Of a stretch of 64,000 bases of DNA, positions 11,435 to 21,995 are shown in pieces. How positions within the stretch are numbered: the first letter of the stretch is position 1; each line of letters starts with the position of its first letter. The notes beneath the pieces are model-generated. The model was not told the origin of the DNA and searched no databases. It saw only the letters and a program-made list of their open reading frames with translations. A program made the position numbers and the translations under genes. Source of the stretch: Alphaproteobacteria bacterium. Lineage in GTDB: Bacteria > Pseudomonadota > Alphaproteobacteria > Rhodospirillales > Rhodospirillaceae. Where the stretch lies: the NCBI GenBank assembly GCA_030835385.1, contig JAURPI010000015.1, positions 62,001 to 126,000 of the forward strand. The letters are read 5' to 3'.

Positions 11435-13096
11435 ATGACCCCCCTCCCTCTAGAACCGTCATGGGAACGCAAAGCACTTAACCGCACCACCTTTGGGTGT
11501 CGTGAGGTCGATGAGCAATACGTTCAGCAGGTTGGTTGGAGGACCTGGGTTGAGGATCAACTGACTCCGCCTGAGGGAGATGACCCAGAATTAGCCGCGT
11601 TCTTAGAACAGCAAGTTCTTCATATCGAATACGATTCATCGGAAGAGGAAGAAACGAATCAGGACATAGAAGGCTGGGAAGCGGTAGATGAGTGGAGGCC
11701 TCTGAACTATCTCAGAATGCCTGAGCAGGAATTGTACGAAGTCTTGATCAACGCGGGAAATACACACCCTTTTCATGAAGTTTGGCGCGTCCGCACTGAA
11801 ACTATGAATTCCGTGTTTATTCGGGCGACACATTCAAAATATCAACTTCGCGAAGTGATGACCGACTTTTGGCTTAATCATTTTTCTGTTTGGTGCGACA
11901 GCGACGACATCATGAGGGTGTCGACTTTAATTTATGACCGTGACGTAATTCGTCCAAGAGTATTTGGTAATTTTCGCAACATACTGGGTGCGACAGCAAC
12001 GTCGACCGCCATGATGTGCTACCTAGATAACGCTGCCAGCCCAGCTTCGCTGCCCAACGAAAATTACGCTCGCGAACTTATGGAGCTCCACACCCTTGGT
12101 GGGGATGCCTATTTGGGCAACACAGACCCCATCACCGTTATAAAAGATAGAAATGGCGTTGCCATTGGATTCACCGATGAGGATGTCATCCAAGTTTCTC
12201 GCGCTTTGTCAGGCTGGACAGTTGAGAGATCTCAGTGGGGCGGTGATTCGGTCGGCCAACTGCCAAATACATGGCTATTTACCTACAATCCGTTTCAGCA
12301 CAACACAAACGCTAAGTATTTTATGGGCAAAGACCTGTCCAGCCTTAAGGGTGAAATGGAACAAGGGGAGCGGGTGCTCGATATTCTCGCGAACCATCCT
12401 GCGACAGCCGATTTCGTCGTGACCAAAATGGTTCGGCGGTTTTTTGGGGATAAACCGCCGCAAGATGTTATCGATCGTGCTGTAGAAACCTGGATGAACA
12501 ATCTGGACGCTGATGATCAGATCCTCCGAGTTGTCGCATCCATTTTGTTGGATGGCACGGAGATTGGCGACGAGGCACCCGATAGGATACGTCGACCCTT
12601 TGAGAAAATGGTCGCTGCATGGCGGGCCATGGGCGCAACTGTCGGCGCTAGTTGGGCTTGGTCCTCGATTGCGACAGAAACCAAAGATACTTCTTTTACC
12701 TGGCCCGGACCTGACGGACGGCCGACTGAGAACAATTATTGGCTGGCCGGTACTCAGGTTATGGAAGCCTGGAACTCGATGATTTTGACCTCAACATGGT
12801 GGGGTGTAATCAACGACAATCTTATGGATGAGCTACCTGTAAAGGCCAAGGACTCCGCGATGTTAATGACCGACTTCTGGATCGGACGTATGCTGGGGCA
12901 CCAACTGAGATCATCAGAAAGTTACGAAGCCTTGATTGATTACCAGTTTACCTGGGGTGGACCTTTCACCCATTGGACCTGGGCTCTTGAGTCACAGGAC
13001 CAAGAAGAACAAGAGCAGCACCTACAGAACGGCCAGATAGCAACGCGCGGCTTCGCTGCCGTTATCGCCACATCCGATGAGTTCGCCTGGGTATAG
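11435..13096 (+). CDS. DUF1800 family protein
   Basis: ALNRTTFGCREVDEQYVQQVGWRTWVEDQL...TDFWLNHFSVW...ENYARELMELHTLGGDAYL...EDVIQVSRALSGWTV, typical of DUF1800. Confidence 0.85.
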   Translation: MTPLPLEPSWERKALNRTTFGCREVDEQYVQQVGWRTWVEDQLTPPEGDDPELAAFLEQQVLHIEYDSSEEEETNQDIEGWEAVDEWRPLNYLRMPEQELYEVLINAGNTHPFHEVWRVRTETMNSVFIRATHSKYQLREVMTDFWLNHFSVWCDSDDIMRVSTLIYDRDVIRPRVFGNFRNILGATATSTAMMCYLDNAASPASLPNENYARELMELHTLGGDAYLGNTDPITVIKDRNGVAIGFTDEDVIQVSRALSGWTVERSQWGGDSVGQLPNTWLFTYNPFQHNTNAKYFMGKDLSSLKGEMEQGERVLDILANHPATADFVVTKMVRRFFGDKPPQDVIDRAVETWMNNLDADDQILRVVASILLDGTEIGDEAPDRIRRPFEKMVAAWRAMGATVGASWAWSSIATETKDTSFTWPGPDGRPTENNYWLAGTQVMEAWNSMILTSTWWGVINDNLMDELPVKAKDSAMLMTDFWIGRMLGHQLRSSESYEALIDYQFTWGGPFTHWTWALESQDQEEQEQHLQNGQIATRGFAAVIATSDEFAWV

Positions 13097-13120
13097 TATT
13101 CGACTTCACCCACACTTGCT

Positions 13121-14113
13121 TTACGCGTTCACGTCGACAATCACGCGGCCACGGATTTTACCACTGAGAATCTCTTCACCCAACTCAGGCAACCGACTAA
13201 GTGGCTCTAACGTCGTCATTTCATTAAGTTTGACGACGTCTAAATCTTGCGATAGCCGCGCCCAAGCTTGATCTCGTCTTTGATTGGGACAGGTGACAGA
13301 GTTTACACCTAAGAGACGCACACCACGTAAAATGAATGGCATCACAGTCGTCGGAAGGTCCGTACCGCCGGCCAAACCGCAAGCGGCCACGGCGCCCTCA
13401 TCTTTTGTTTCAGCCAACAATGTGGCTAGCGTTTTTGACCCTACAGAATCTATACCGCCGGCCCACCGGCCTTTTTCAAGGGGGCGGGCGTCACGGTCGA
13501 GCACATCACGGCCAATGACTTCTGCCGCGCCCAGCGACTGTAAGTAATCGACTTCAGATGTCCGCCCCGACGAGGCAACCACGCGATAACCCAATTTGGC
13601 CAATATGGCGATGGCCACTGAACCAACACCTCCAGCCGCGCCGGTGACAACGATGTCACCTTGATCAGGCGTGACTCCAGCGTCTTCCAGAGCCAAAACA
13701 CACAACATGGACGTATACCCGGCCGTGCCGATAGCCATCGTATCCTTCAAAGAGAAGCCGTCTGGCACGCGCGTTAGGAACTCACTCTTCACGCGCTGCT
13801 TTTGACTATAGCCACCCCAAAGGGTCTCAGAAAAACCCCAGCCGTTAACTAACACTTTATCGCCTGGCTTGTAGTTTGCGTCTAAGGAATTGACGACGGT
13901 CCCAGCCATATCAATACCACCAACCATTGGGAAATCTCGAACGATCTTGCCTTTTCCTGTAATGGCGAGCCCGTCCTTATAGTTGACAGTAGAATAGGCT
14001 ACATCGACCAGAACAGGCTCATCCGGCAAATCCGAAATCGTTAAGTCCTGGATTTCAGATTTGTAATTACCATCAGTGTTTTCAATTACCAGAGCCTTGA
14101 AGGTCTCTGTCAT
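13121..14113 (-). CDS. acuI: Acrylyl-CoA reductase / YhdH-type MDR oxidoreductase
   Basis: MTETFKALVIENTDGNYKSEIQDLTISDLPDEPVLVDVAYSTVNYKDGLAITGKGKIVRDFPMVGGIDMAGTV; start set at ATG 14113. Confidence 0.85.
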   Translation of the reverse strand: MTETFKALVIENTDGNYKSEIQDLTISDLPDEPVLVDVAYSTVNYKDGLAITGKGKIVRDFPMVGGIDMAGTVVNSLDANYKPGDKVLVNGWGFSETLWGGYSQKQRVKSEFLTRVPDGFSLKDTMAIGTAGYTSMLCVLALEDAGVTPDQGDIVVTGAAGGVGSVAIAILAKLGYRVVASSGRTSEVDYLQSLGAAEVIGRDVLDRDARPLEKGRWAGGIDSVGSKTLATLLAETKDEGAVAACGLAGGTDLPTTVMPFILRGVRLLGVNSVTCPNQRRDQAWARLSQDLDVVKLNEMTTLEPLSRLPELGEEILSGKIRGRVIVDVNA

Positions 14114-14474
14114 GCCGTATCCTTTCGAACAGAAAATTGCTTGGCGGTGTTTAGTAGCTTGTGGAAATGGTGTTATCCCGAAGACACTGAACATTCAACC
14201 GATTCAGACGCTGTCTAAGGGGTTTAAGTCGGCCATATTATGCCTCAAAATCACCTCAAGAGATTTCGACCCATTTCCCATCTTGCGGCACGTTCACTAT
14301 TGCTGTCCGAAGTGGGTCTGGTTAACAAGCCCCTCTCGCCTGCCAAGAAGATAGCTACCCCGCTTGAAACGTTATTTTACTGGAAGCGTCGTCAGCTATC
14401 ATTTTGAACTAAGCGCATGGTGTACCCGCGATTCTGTCCCAGCCAGACCAGGGTCAATTAAATATGGTTTATGG

Positions 14475-16037
14475 CTAGTCAACTTTTAAGTATCGACTGA
14501 GATGGATATCCCTTGGGTTATCAACCCAACCAGAAACATGAGTGCCGACCAGATTCTTGCTCACACCATGCACAAGGGGCGCAATCGGCGCATCCTTCAG
14601 CATTAAAGACTCTGCCGCCGACAAAATGGTTGCACGGCCTGTTGCATCTGATGTTGAGGCCGCACTATCCAGCAATTGATCATATGTCGCGTTTTTATAA
14701 CGGGCGTAGTTGGAATTTGATGACCGGCCATCGAGCACGGCTAGAAAATTACCAGCATCATTTACGTCTGCAGCCCAGGCCGAATAGCCAATCTCAAAAT
14801 CTCCAGTCCGTAACCGAGAGAATAACACTTTGCCCTCCGTGTTGTTAATCTTGACATTGACGCCCAATGGCTTCCACATCGCCCCTATAGCCGCCGCCAC
14901 GCGTCGCCGGTCTTCAGCAGAGGATAAACTCAGCGTCAACTCGAGTGGATTGCTCAGTCCGTACCCGGCTTCATTGAGCCATGCCTTTGCGCGGGCTACG
15001 CGCTCTGTGTGAGACACGTCTCTGTCGCCATACGCAGGCGGCGTGTACCCGGCGACGGCAGGAGGCACAAGTCCGTATGCTGGCCGCTCACCTGAACGTA
15101 AGACACGCGCTGCAATTGTTTCGCGGTCAATCGCCATATTCAACGCTCGACGAACGCGCACATCGGACAACGCATGGTGAGTTGTATTAAAAGACAAATA
15201 GAACGTAATCAGGTACTCGGCGATACGAGTTTCATCCGCTAAGTTTTCTCGCAGCCATGGAGTGCGCGCGGTAGGAAATTCCAGATTGGTATCCAACCCT
15301 CCCGCGCGAAATAGTGCCAGCGCGGCCGACTGGTCTTCGGTCGGTAAATAGACAACTCTGTCTAACGAAACAGAGTTAGCAGAATGAAACAAACCATTCG
15401 CGCTCAGAACAACCCGGTCTTGCGGCCGGAAATCTTCTAAAACAAATGCCCCGCTGGACGTCATATTTTCAGGCGCGGCCCAACTGTCACCGTGACGCTC
15501 GATGACATGGGCAGGTACAATCGCTGCGAACCCATTCGACAGAAGCTCCGGTAGATACGGCACCGGTGATTCAAGCTTTACGATAACTGTGGTCTCATTC
15601 GTCGCCTCGACTCCAAGCGACTCAATTGCAGCAGTTCCCCCATTGATCGCCGCGCCGTTCTTAATGCCATAAAACAATCCTGGATATTGTGAGGCGGTTT
15701 CTGGATTCATCAGCCGCCGGAACGAGTACACGACATCTCGAGCCGTCAAAGGCTCTCCGTCAGACCATTGAAGGTCCTCCCGAAGAGTAAACGTCCAGAC
15801 CAAACCGTCGTCCGAGACCGACCAGTTTTTTGCAACACCCGGGGCCGGCGCACCTGCGGCATTGGGAACGGTAAGTCCCTCAAACAAATCCAGAACGATA
15901 TTGTTCTCATACACCGTGATAATGCGATGAGGGTCCAAGCTTGACGGATCTTGGTGATTGCCTCGTGTGAGGACAGTTTGCGCGTGCGCGGCAGACGCCG
16001 CAGCCAAGAACGCGACGCATACAATTACAAAGCGCAT
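14475..16037 (-). CDS. Peptide/opine-type ABC transporter solute-binding protein (family 5)
   Basis: ATG at 16037: MRFVIVCVAFLAAASAAHAQTVLTRGNHQDPSSLDPHRIITVYENNIVLDLFEGLTV...LREDLQWSDGEPLTARDVVYSFRRLM. Confidence 0.92.
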   Translation of the reverse strand: MRFVIVCVAFLAAASAAHAQTVLTRGNHQDPSSLDPHRIITVYENNIVLDLFEGLTVPNAAGAPAPGVAKNWSVSDDGLVWTFTLREDLQWSDGEPLTARDVVYSFRRLMNPETASQYPGLFYGIKNGAAINGGTAAIESLGVEATNETTVIVKLESPVPYLPELLSNGFAAIVPAHVIERHGDSWAAPENMTSSGAFVLEDFRPQDRVVLSANGLFHSANSVSLDRVVYLPTEDQSAALALFRAGGLDTNLEFPTARTPWLRENLADETRIAEYLITFYLSFNTTHHALSDVRVRRALNMAIDRETIAARVLRSGERPAYGLVPPAVAGYTPPAYGDRDVSHTERVARAKAWLNEAGYGLSNPLELTLSLSSAEDRRRVAAAIGAMWKPLGVNVKINNTEGKVLFSRLRTGDFEIGYSAWAADVNDAGNFLAVLDGRSSNSNYARYKNATYDQLLDSAASTSDATGRATILSAAESLMLKDAPIAPLVHGVSKNLVGTHVSGWVDNPRDIHLSRYLKVD

Positions 16038-16041
16038 TAGG

Positions 16042-18351
16042 TCAGCCGCCCGTTTTACGGGCCCGCACTTGAGCATCAATGACCGCGACGGCGGCAAGAT
16101 TGACCAGGCCGCGGGATGAGACCGATGGCGTGGTTATGTGACCTGGCTTATCGACACCAATCAAGATGGGGCCAACATGAAGCCCGCCCGACAGGCTGCG
16201 TGCCAGATGGAACGCTGTGTTTGCGGCATCAAGACAAGGCATGACCAAAAGATTTGCAGCGCCATCCAACTTTGAGTCGGGAAACACACGTCGTCGCAGA
16301 TCTTCATTCAATGCAATATCTGGCTGCATCTCGCCCTCGACCTGCAAATCTGGATATTCGTTATGCAATCTTTCCATCGCAGCCCGCATCTTGAGGGCGT
16401 TGGTGTTTTGGGATGACCCAAAGGTCGATGTGGCAATCAGCGCCACACGTGGTGTTAGCCCAAAGTCCGAAACCTTTTCCGCAGCACGCACTGTAAGGTC
16501 TACGATTTCATCAGCCGTAGGGTTCTCGGACACATAGGTGTCACACATAAAGATTGGTCCACGATCCAGAACCAACAATGACAACGCCGACGTTTCGCGA
16601 ACGCCACTGCACAGACCGAGCACTTCTTCGACGTACTTCAGGTGCCATTTGTACTCGCCATAGGTTCCACAGATCATCGCATCGGCATCACCTTTTTCAA
16701 CCATCATGCTCGCAATAACCGTTGAGTTAGTGCGCACGATCGTCATAGCAGAATCTGGCGACACTCCCTTGCGGGCCATAATCCCGTGATAGGTCTCCCA
16801 ATAGTCGCGATAACGATCGTCGTTTTCTGGGTTAACTATCTCAAAGTCTTTTCCAGGAACAAACTCTAGCCCCAACTTTTGAGCACGTTGCGAAATAACT
16901 AAAGGTCGTCCGATTAGGATCGGAGTAGCGATACCATCGTCCAACAGAACTTTGGCGGCAAATAAAACGCGATCATCTTCACCCTCTGCAAATACTACCC
17001 GTTTAGGTTCTTCACAGGCTTTATCAAAAATCGGCTTCATGACAAGGCCGGTGCGGAACACAAACTGATCAAGCTCATTGCCATAGGCCACGAGATCATC
17101 AATCGGACGCGTCGCCACACCAGAATCCATGGCTGCTTTGGCAATGGCCGGACAGATTTGAGAGATAAGACGGGGATCGAAAGGCTTAGGGATGATGTAA
17201 TCAGCGCCAAATCGCAATGTCTGCCCGCCATAAGCAGCCGCGACAACTTCAGAACTGGCCCTTTTGGCGAGATCAGCGATCGCGTAGACGCAAGCAATCT
17301 TCATCTCTTCGTTGATCTCGGTTGCGCCAACATCGAGCGCCGCCCGGAAAATAAAAGGGAAACATAGGACATTGTTGACCTGATTGGGATAATCAGACCG
17401 ACCGGTAGCAATAATAGCATCCGCCACAGCCCCTTTCGCAACTTCTGGTCGGATTTCTGGCTCGGGATTCGCCAAAGCCATAATGATCGGCTTCTTGGCC
17501 ATAGTCTTGACCATTTCGCCAGACACTACGCCGGGGGCTGACACTCCAAGAAATACATCAGCACCCTCAAACGCCTCTTGCAACGTCCGAGCCTTGGTAT
17601 CAGATGCGAGCGCCGCTTTCTGCTCTGTCATGCCCTCAGCGCGGCCCCGATAAACCACACCCTTGCGATCACAAAGAATGACGTTATCGCGATTAAGGCC
17701 CAGCGCCAGCAGTTGATTAAGGCATGCAATGCCAGCGGCGCCGCCGCCCGATAACACCAGTTTAATCTGGTCGATCTTTTTATTGACGAGACTCAGTCCA
17801 TTTATAACCGCAGCCGCAACAACAATTGCCGTGCCGTGTTGGTCGTCGTGGAACACTGGAATGTCCAATCTTTCCCGCAACTCTTTTTCGACGATGAAAC
17901 AATCCGGAGCTTTGATGTCCTCCAGGTTAATCGCCCCGAAAGTCGGAGAAATCGCAGTGACCACATCTACCAACTTGTGTGGATCGTTTTCGTCGACTTC
18001 GATATCAAAGACATCGATACCGGCAAATTTTTTAAAGAGAACTGCCTTACCTTCCATCACCGGCTTTGACGCCAGCGCGCCGATTGCACCAAGGCCAAGA
18101 ACAGCCGTTCCATTCGAAACCACGGCGACAAGATTGCCGCGGCTGGTCATGGTGGCTGCTTCGGCAGGGTCTGCAACTATCGCGTCACAGGCTGCTGCCA
18201 CTCCCGGAGAATACGCCAGAGCAAGGTCGCGCTGATTAGCCAGTGGTTTGGTGGCTGTGACTTCTAATTTGCCGGGCTTAGGGTGGCGGTGATAGTGGAG
18301 CGCATCGGCTCGCAACTTGTCTTTGGCATCAGTGGCTTGATCAGTCGACAT
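16042..18351 (-). CDS. maeB: NADP-dependent malic enzyme with C-terminal phosphotransacetylase domain
   Basis: 769 aa: DALHYHRHPKPGKLEVTATKPLANQRDLALAYSPGVAAACDAI...VFHDDQHGTAIVVAAAVINGL plus PTA-like C-terminal half. Confidence 0.96.
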   Translation of the reverse strand: MSTDQATDAKDKLRADALHYHRHPKPGKLEVTATKPLANQRDLALAYSPGVAAACDAIVADPAEAATMTSRGNLVAVVSNGTAVLGLGAIGALASKPVMEGKAVLFKKFAGIDVFDIEVDENDPHKLVDVVTAISPTFGAINLEDIKAPDCFIVEKELRERLDIPVFHDDQHGTAIVVAAAVINGLSLVNKKIDQIKLVLSGGGAAGIACLNQLLALGLNRDNVILCDRKGVVYRGRAEGMTEQKAALASDTKARTLQEAFEGADVFLGVSAPGVVSGEMVKTMAKKPIIMALANPEPEIRPEVAKGAVADAIIATGRSDYPNQVNNVLCFPFIFRAALDVGATEINEEMKIACVYAIADLAKRASSEVVAAAYGGQTLRFGADYIIPKPFDPRLISQICPAIAKAAMDSGVATRPIDDLVAYGNELDQFVFRTGLVMKPIFDKACEEPKRVVFAEGEDDRVLFAAKVLLDDGIATPILIGRPLVISQRAQKLGLEFVPGKDFEIVNPENDDRYRDYWETYHGIMARKGVSPDSAMTIVRTNSTVIASMMVEKGDADAMICGTYGEYKWHLKYVEEVLGLCSGVRETSALSLLVLDRGPIFMCDTYVSENPTADEIVDLTVRAAEKVSDFGLTPRVALIATSTFGSSQNTNALKMRAAMERLHNEYPDLQVEGEMQPDIALNEDLRRRVFPDSKLDGAANLLVMPCLDAANTAFHLARSLSGGLHVGPILIGVDKPGHITTPSVSSRGLVNLAAVAVIDAQVRARKTGG

Positions 18352-18387
18352 CGTCTAGGGCCCCTTCCCGCAAAATTAGTTCTAATC

Positions 18388-19479
18388 TCAATATCCCACG
18401 TTAAGGGCATGTTTGACCACCTTGCGCATGACAGAAGGCAAAGCAAAGTCGCCCAGGGCATCCAGATGCGCCCAGACGAAATCCTTATCCTGGCCAATGT
18501 CCTTGGCTCGCCAGTTTGCAACCGGGGCAGCATCGACCTGGAGCTCGAGATGAAAGTGGGTGAAGGTATGACTGACCACACCCTCTAAAGAACGCCATTT
18601 TGACTGCGTGATATTGACAGGGGCGTGAGTTTTCGCCTCTTCCTTTCCCCAGCTGCTGTTCCGCCAAGGCGTCGATGGAATCTCCATCATACCGCCCAGT
18701 AATCCTCTGGTAGGGCGGCGATGTAACAAGATCGCGCCGTCAGACCGAGTCAGCCAAAAACATATGCCGCGGCGTGTTGGCCTTTCTTTCTTGGGCGCCT
18801 TTCGTGGCAACTCGGACGCGATTCCCAAGTGATGCCCAAGACACGGCTTTTGCCACGGGCAGAGAACACAAGACGGCGACTTGGGTGTACACACGGTGGC
18901 TCCCAAATCCATAACCGCCTGTGCATAATCACCAGGTCGCTCATCCGTCGTCAGATTTGCTGCCAATGTTTTGAGTTGGCCTTTTACATTTGGCATCGGC
19001 TCTTCGACTGCGTATAGACGTGCCATGACACGCTCGACATTGCCATCAACGACAACTGCTTTCCGACCAAACGCTATGGCGGTAATGGCCGCCGCTGTGT
19101 AGGGACCAATTCCTGGCAGAGCCAGCAAAGCGTCTTCTGCTTTTGGAAAGACACCGTCGTGTTCGTCGGTGACTATGTTCGCACAAGCGTGCAGGTTACG
19201 CGCGCGCGCGTAATAGCCAAGCCCCGCCCACTCGGTCAGCACATCATCAAGATCGGCGGACGCGAGGGCACTTACCGTGGGCCAACGGGAAAGAAAGCGC
19301 TCGAAATAAGGTTTAACCGCCGCAACAGTCGTCTGCTGGAGCATGATTTCACTCAGCCAAACCGCATACGGGTCCGCCGTTTGCCCAGGCAAGGCGCGCC
19401 ACGGCAACCGGCGACGATGGCGGTCATACCAGGCCAGAAGATCTTTCGGCTGAGGATTAGAAGTTTTATTGGCGGGCAT
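18388..19479 (-). CDS. mutY: A/G-specific adenine glycosylase
   Basis: LLAWYDRHRRRLPWRALPGQTADPYAVWLSEIMLQQTTVAAVKPYFERFLSRWPTVSALA...LPGIGPYTAAAITAIAFG, cysteine cluster CTPKSPSCVLCPWQKPC. Confidence 0.97.
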   Translation of the reverse strand: MPANKTSNPQPKDLLAWYDRHRRRLPWRALPGQTADPYAVWLSEIMLQQTTVAAVKPYFERFLSRWPTVSALASADLDDVLTEWAGLGYYARARNLHACANIVTDEHDGVFPKAEDALLALPGIGPYTAAAITAIAFGRKAVVVDGNVERVMARLYAVEEPMPNVKGQLKTLAANLTTDERPGDYAQAVMDLGATVCTPKSPSCVLCPWQKPCLGHHLGIASELPRKAPKKERPTRRGICFWLTRSDGAILLHRRPTRGLLGGMMEIPSTPWRNSSWGKEEAKTHAPVNITQSKWRSLEGVVSHTFTHFHLELQVDAAPVANWRAKDIGQDKDFVWAHLDALGDFALPSVMRKVVKHALNVGY

Positions 19480-19548
19480 GCCTGGTAGATATCCATGCTC
19501 TTAATAGAGATGCGCACAAAGCGGTCGTCCTGCGGTACACTGGACCCT

Positions 19549-20070
19549 ATGAGCCCCTCACCCAAAAGAAAAGCATCGGAAAACGCCGTCTCGGACCGCA
19601 CGTCGCGCGGCTTGCTTGGTATAGCCGCGCTGACCGAACGGGTTGCTCGTCCGGTGCTAGGGAAACGTGGATTCTCCGCTGGGCAAGTAATCGGGCGCTG
19701 GACGGAAATCGTTGGCGCAGAGCTTGCGGCATCGACGTCACCAGAACGCGTTCAGTTTCATCGCGGCGCGCGTGTGAATGGTACACTTCATCTTCGGGTC
19801 GCCAGCGGCGCTGCTGCCGCATTGGTCCAGCCTCAGGTCCCATTGATTATTGAGCGGGTCAACGGCTTCCTCGGTCCCAACGCCATCAGCGATATCAAAG
19901 TGACCCAAGGCCCGCTACCCCATCGCTACACAAAGACCCCGACCCTTCGCACACGGGCAATTTCATCCGAGGCCTTGGCCGATGCAGAGACCGAAGTCGG
20001 CGCGCTGGATTCTGACCCATTACGCCACGCCTTGGCTCGCCTCGGCGCACGCCTCAAGGAACGCAAATAA
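19549..20070 (+). CDS. DUF721 (DciA-like) protein
   Basis: VLGKRGFSAGQVIGRWTEIVGAELAASTSPERVQFHRG...GTLHLRVASGAAAALVQPQVPLIIERVNGFLG; divergent from mutY. Confidence 0.8.
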   Translation: MSPSPKRKASENAVSDRTSRGLLGIAALTERVARPVLGKRGFSAGQVIGRWTEIVGAELAASTSPERVQFHRGARVNGTLHLRVASGAAAALVQPQVPLIIERVNGFLGPNAISDIKVTQGPLPHRYTKTPTLRTRAISSEALADAETEVGALDSDPLRHALARLGARLKERK

Positions 20071-20158
20071 AGACCGCCTTAGACCGGAGCCTGTACGCGA
20101 CTCCGCTTTTCCCGTAAGACTCCGAGACATTGATGCAATCTGGAGAAAGTGGGCTCCC

Positions 20159-21016
20159 ATGCGCTTCCGTAGAGAACTGAACAGATTGGGTTTTGCAACC
20201 GCACTGCTCTTCCTGGGTCTATCGCAAGCTCAAGCCCAGTCCATCGACGGACTATTAAGCAATGTCACAGAAATAATTAGTGACGTGACAGATGTCATCG
20301 TCCCCGGCGTTACAAACATTCGCATTGGGTTAGGTCCGGTCATCACGCCGGCCTACGAGGGGTCGGATGACCACAAAGTAAAAGCTGCTCCTCTGATCTC
20401 GTTTCGATATCGCGATCTGATCCGCGTCGACAACAACCAAATCAAAGTCAACGTGTTCGGTAGCGAGAGTCTATTCAACTCAGAGAACTTTAAAGCTGGT
20501 CCCATCCTCAGGCTAGATTCCGGTCGCGATGAGTCAGACAGCCCCGACCTTTTGGGTCTCGGTGATGTCGGCACCAGCATCGAACTCGGCCTCTTCGCTA
20601 GCTATACGGCTGGCCCGGTTCGCGCTCGGCTTAGAGCCCTCCACGACATCATCAGTGGTCACTCGGGCATGCGCGTCTTAGGTGACCTGGGTGTGGCAAT
20701 TTATCGATCAGATAAAGTAGCCGTCACCGGTAACCTGAGCACCACCTGGACGGACAGCAGCTACATGAGTGCCTTTTTCGGAGTCACAGCCGCACAAGCG
20801 TTGGCCTCTGGGCTGACGGCGTTCACGGCGACGTCAGGATTAAAAGACATCAGCTTGGCTTTCGGTGCCAACTACCAGGTCACGGACAAATGGGCGCTGG
20901 TAGCAAACGCGGGGTATTCAAAACTACTCAGTGACGCCAAGAACAGCCCCATCGTATCTGTACAGGGCTCATCCAGTCAGTTCGTCGGCGGCCTGTTTGC
21001 GGTTTACAGCTTCTAG
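20159..21016 (+). CDS. MipA/OmpV family outer-membrane protein
   Basis: IRIGLGPVITPAYEGSDDHKVKAAPLISFRYRDLIRVDNNQIKVNVF...GLFAVYSF; start at ATG 20159 with signal peptide. Confidence 0.85.
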   Translation: MRFRRELNRLGFATALLFLGLSQAQAQSIDGLLSNVTEIISDVTDVIVPGVTNIRIGLGPVITPAYEGSDDHKVKAAPLISFRYRDLIRVDNNQIKVNVFGSESLFNSENFKAGPILRLDSGRDESDSPDLLGLGDVGTSIELGLFASYTAGPVRARLRALHDIISGHSGMRVLGDLGVAIYRSDKVAVTGNLSTTWTDSSYMSAFFGVTAAQALASGLTAFTATSGLKDISLAFGANYQVTDKWALVANAGYSKLLSDAKNSPIVSVQGSSSQFVGGLFAVYSF

Positions 21017-21223
21017 CCACAGACCCTGCTGAATATAGCCGCCCGGCCACGCCCTACAGGCCGCGCTAACGCCGGATAAATTGCGCTCAAGACTGCCCTA
21101 TAATTTCCATATTCTTGATTATAGTGATGTATGGAAAAGAGAAGATAACAGGCTAAACCGTAGCGAAGGCCACGCCCAAGTTTTGCATATTATTGTTAGC
21201 AAGCGCGGCAGGAGTTTTAGGAC

Positions 21224-21754
21224 ATGAGTGACGCACGAAACCGATTAATTTTTATCGCCGCCTTCTTGGCCGTGGCTATGGTTGGGGTAACAGCCCCAAG
21301 TTTGGCCCAGACTTCGGCGACCGTGGATGTGCCGAAAACAGCGAACGATGAGGGCTATATTCTCGAACAGTTTCCTGATCGCCTGCCGCAAACAACCAAT
21401 CAGTGCATCTTCTTTCGCACTCTGTACGATTGGAAACCTTTGAACCGTCACAATCTGATCGTATGGGCACCGAGCCGCAAACATCCCTATCATTTGCAAC
21501 TTGATCGTCCGTGCCAAAATTTAAGGTTCGCACACACCATTGGCTTTACCTCAAACAATGGCCGGTTGTGCGGATTTGGCGGCGATTCCGTCTTGGTCGG
21601 CCATGGTGGCGGACTGCCTGATCGCTGCCCCATCGGCTCCATCACGAAATTGGATGAAGACGGCCTAGACCGGCTCCTCGCCCAGGGACGGGGCAGAACT
21701 CTTAGGGAAAAGCGCGAAGCTGAAGCGGCGGCAGCGGCTAAGGAAAACCCCTGA
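21224..21754 (+). CDS. Exported DUF6491-like protein
   Basis: Signal peptide plus CIFFRTLYDWKPLNRHNLIVWAPSRKHPYHLQLDRPCQNLRFAHTIGFTSNNGRLCGFGGDSVLV...CPIGSI. Confidence 0.6.
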   Translation: MSDARNRLIFIAAFLAVAMVGVTAPSLAQTSATVDVPKTANDEGYILEQFPDRLPQTTNQCIFFRTLYDWKPLNRHNLIVWAPSRKHPYHLQLDRPCQNLRFAHTIGFTSNNGRLCGFGGDSVLVGHGGGLPDRCPIGSITKLDEDGLDRLLAQGRGRTLREKREAEAAAAAKENP

Positions 21755-21858
21755 TTCCCCACCCCTGGATATACGGCAAAAAGACCCCATATAAACAACA
21801 TGATCCTGGCGTGATCTCCTCTCCGTCAAAGCGTCGGGATGGTTGGGTACCCAAATGG

Positions 21859-21897
21859 AACGGCCTGCCGCTGTCCCCTCGCGGCGGGCCGTTTTTT
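21859..21897 (+). terminator. Rho-independent terminator
   Basis: AACGGCCTGCCGC-TGTCCCCTC-GCGGCGGGCCGTTTTTT, 13-bp stem followed by a T run. Confidence 0.85.
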
Positions 21898-21995
21898 GGT
21901 TAAACCCAAGGTATAATAAGAAATACAGCATTCATGCTTGCCCAGCGGCGCCTCACCCCTGACAATCGCGACCCAATACCATAATTCATGTCATC

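Noticed and set aside
14195-14474. About 280-bp gap between the acuI-like gene and the SBP, examined for tRNA, sRNA or gene remnant
   Set aside because: No cloverleaf, no convincing ORF on either strand and no clear repeat.
21060-21223. Possible GEMM/c-di-GMP-like riboswitch (ggctaaaccgtagcgaaggccacgcccaag) before the DUF6491-like gene
   Set aside because: Superficial resemblance only; I could not fit the conserved stems or GACGCAAAGCC core.
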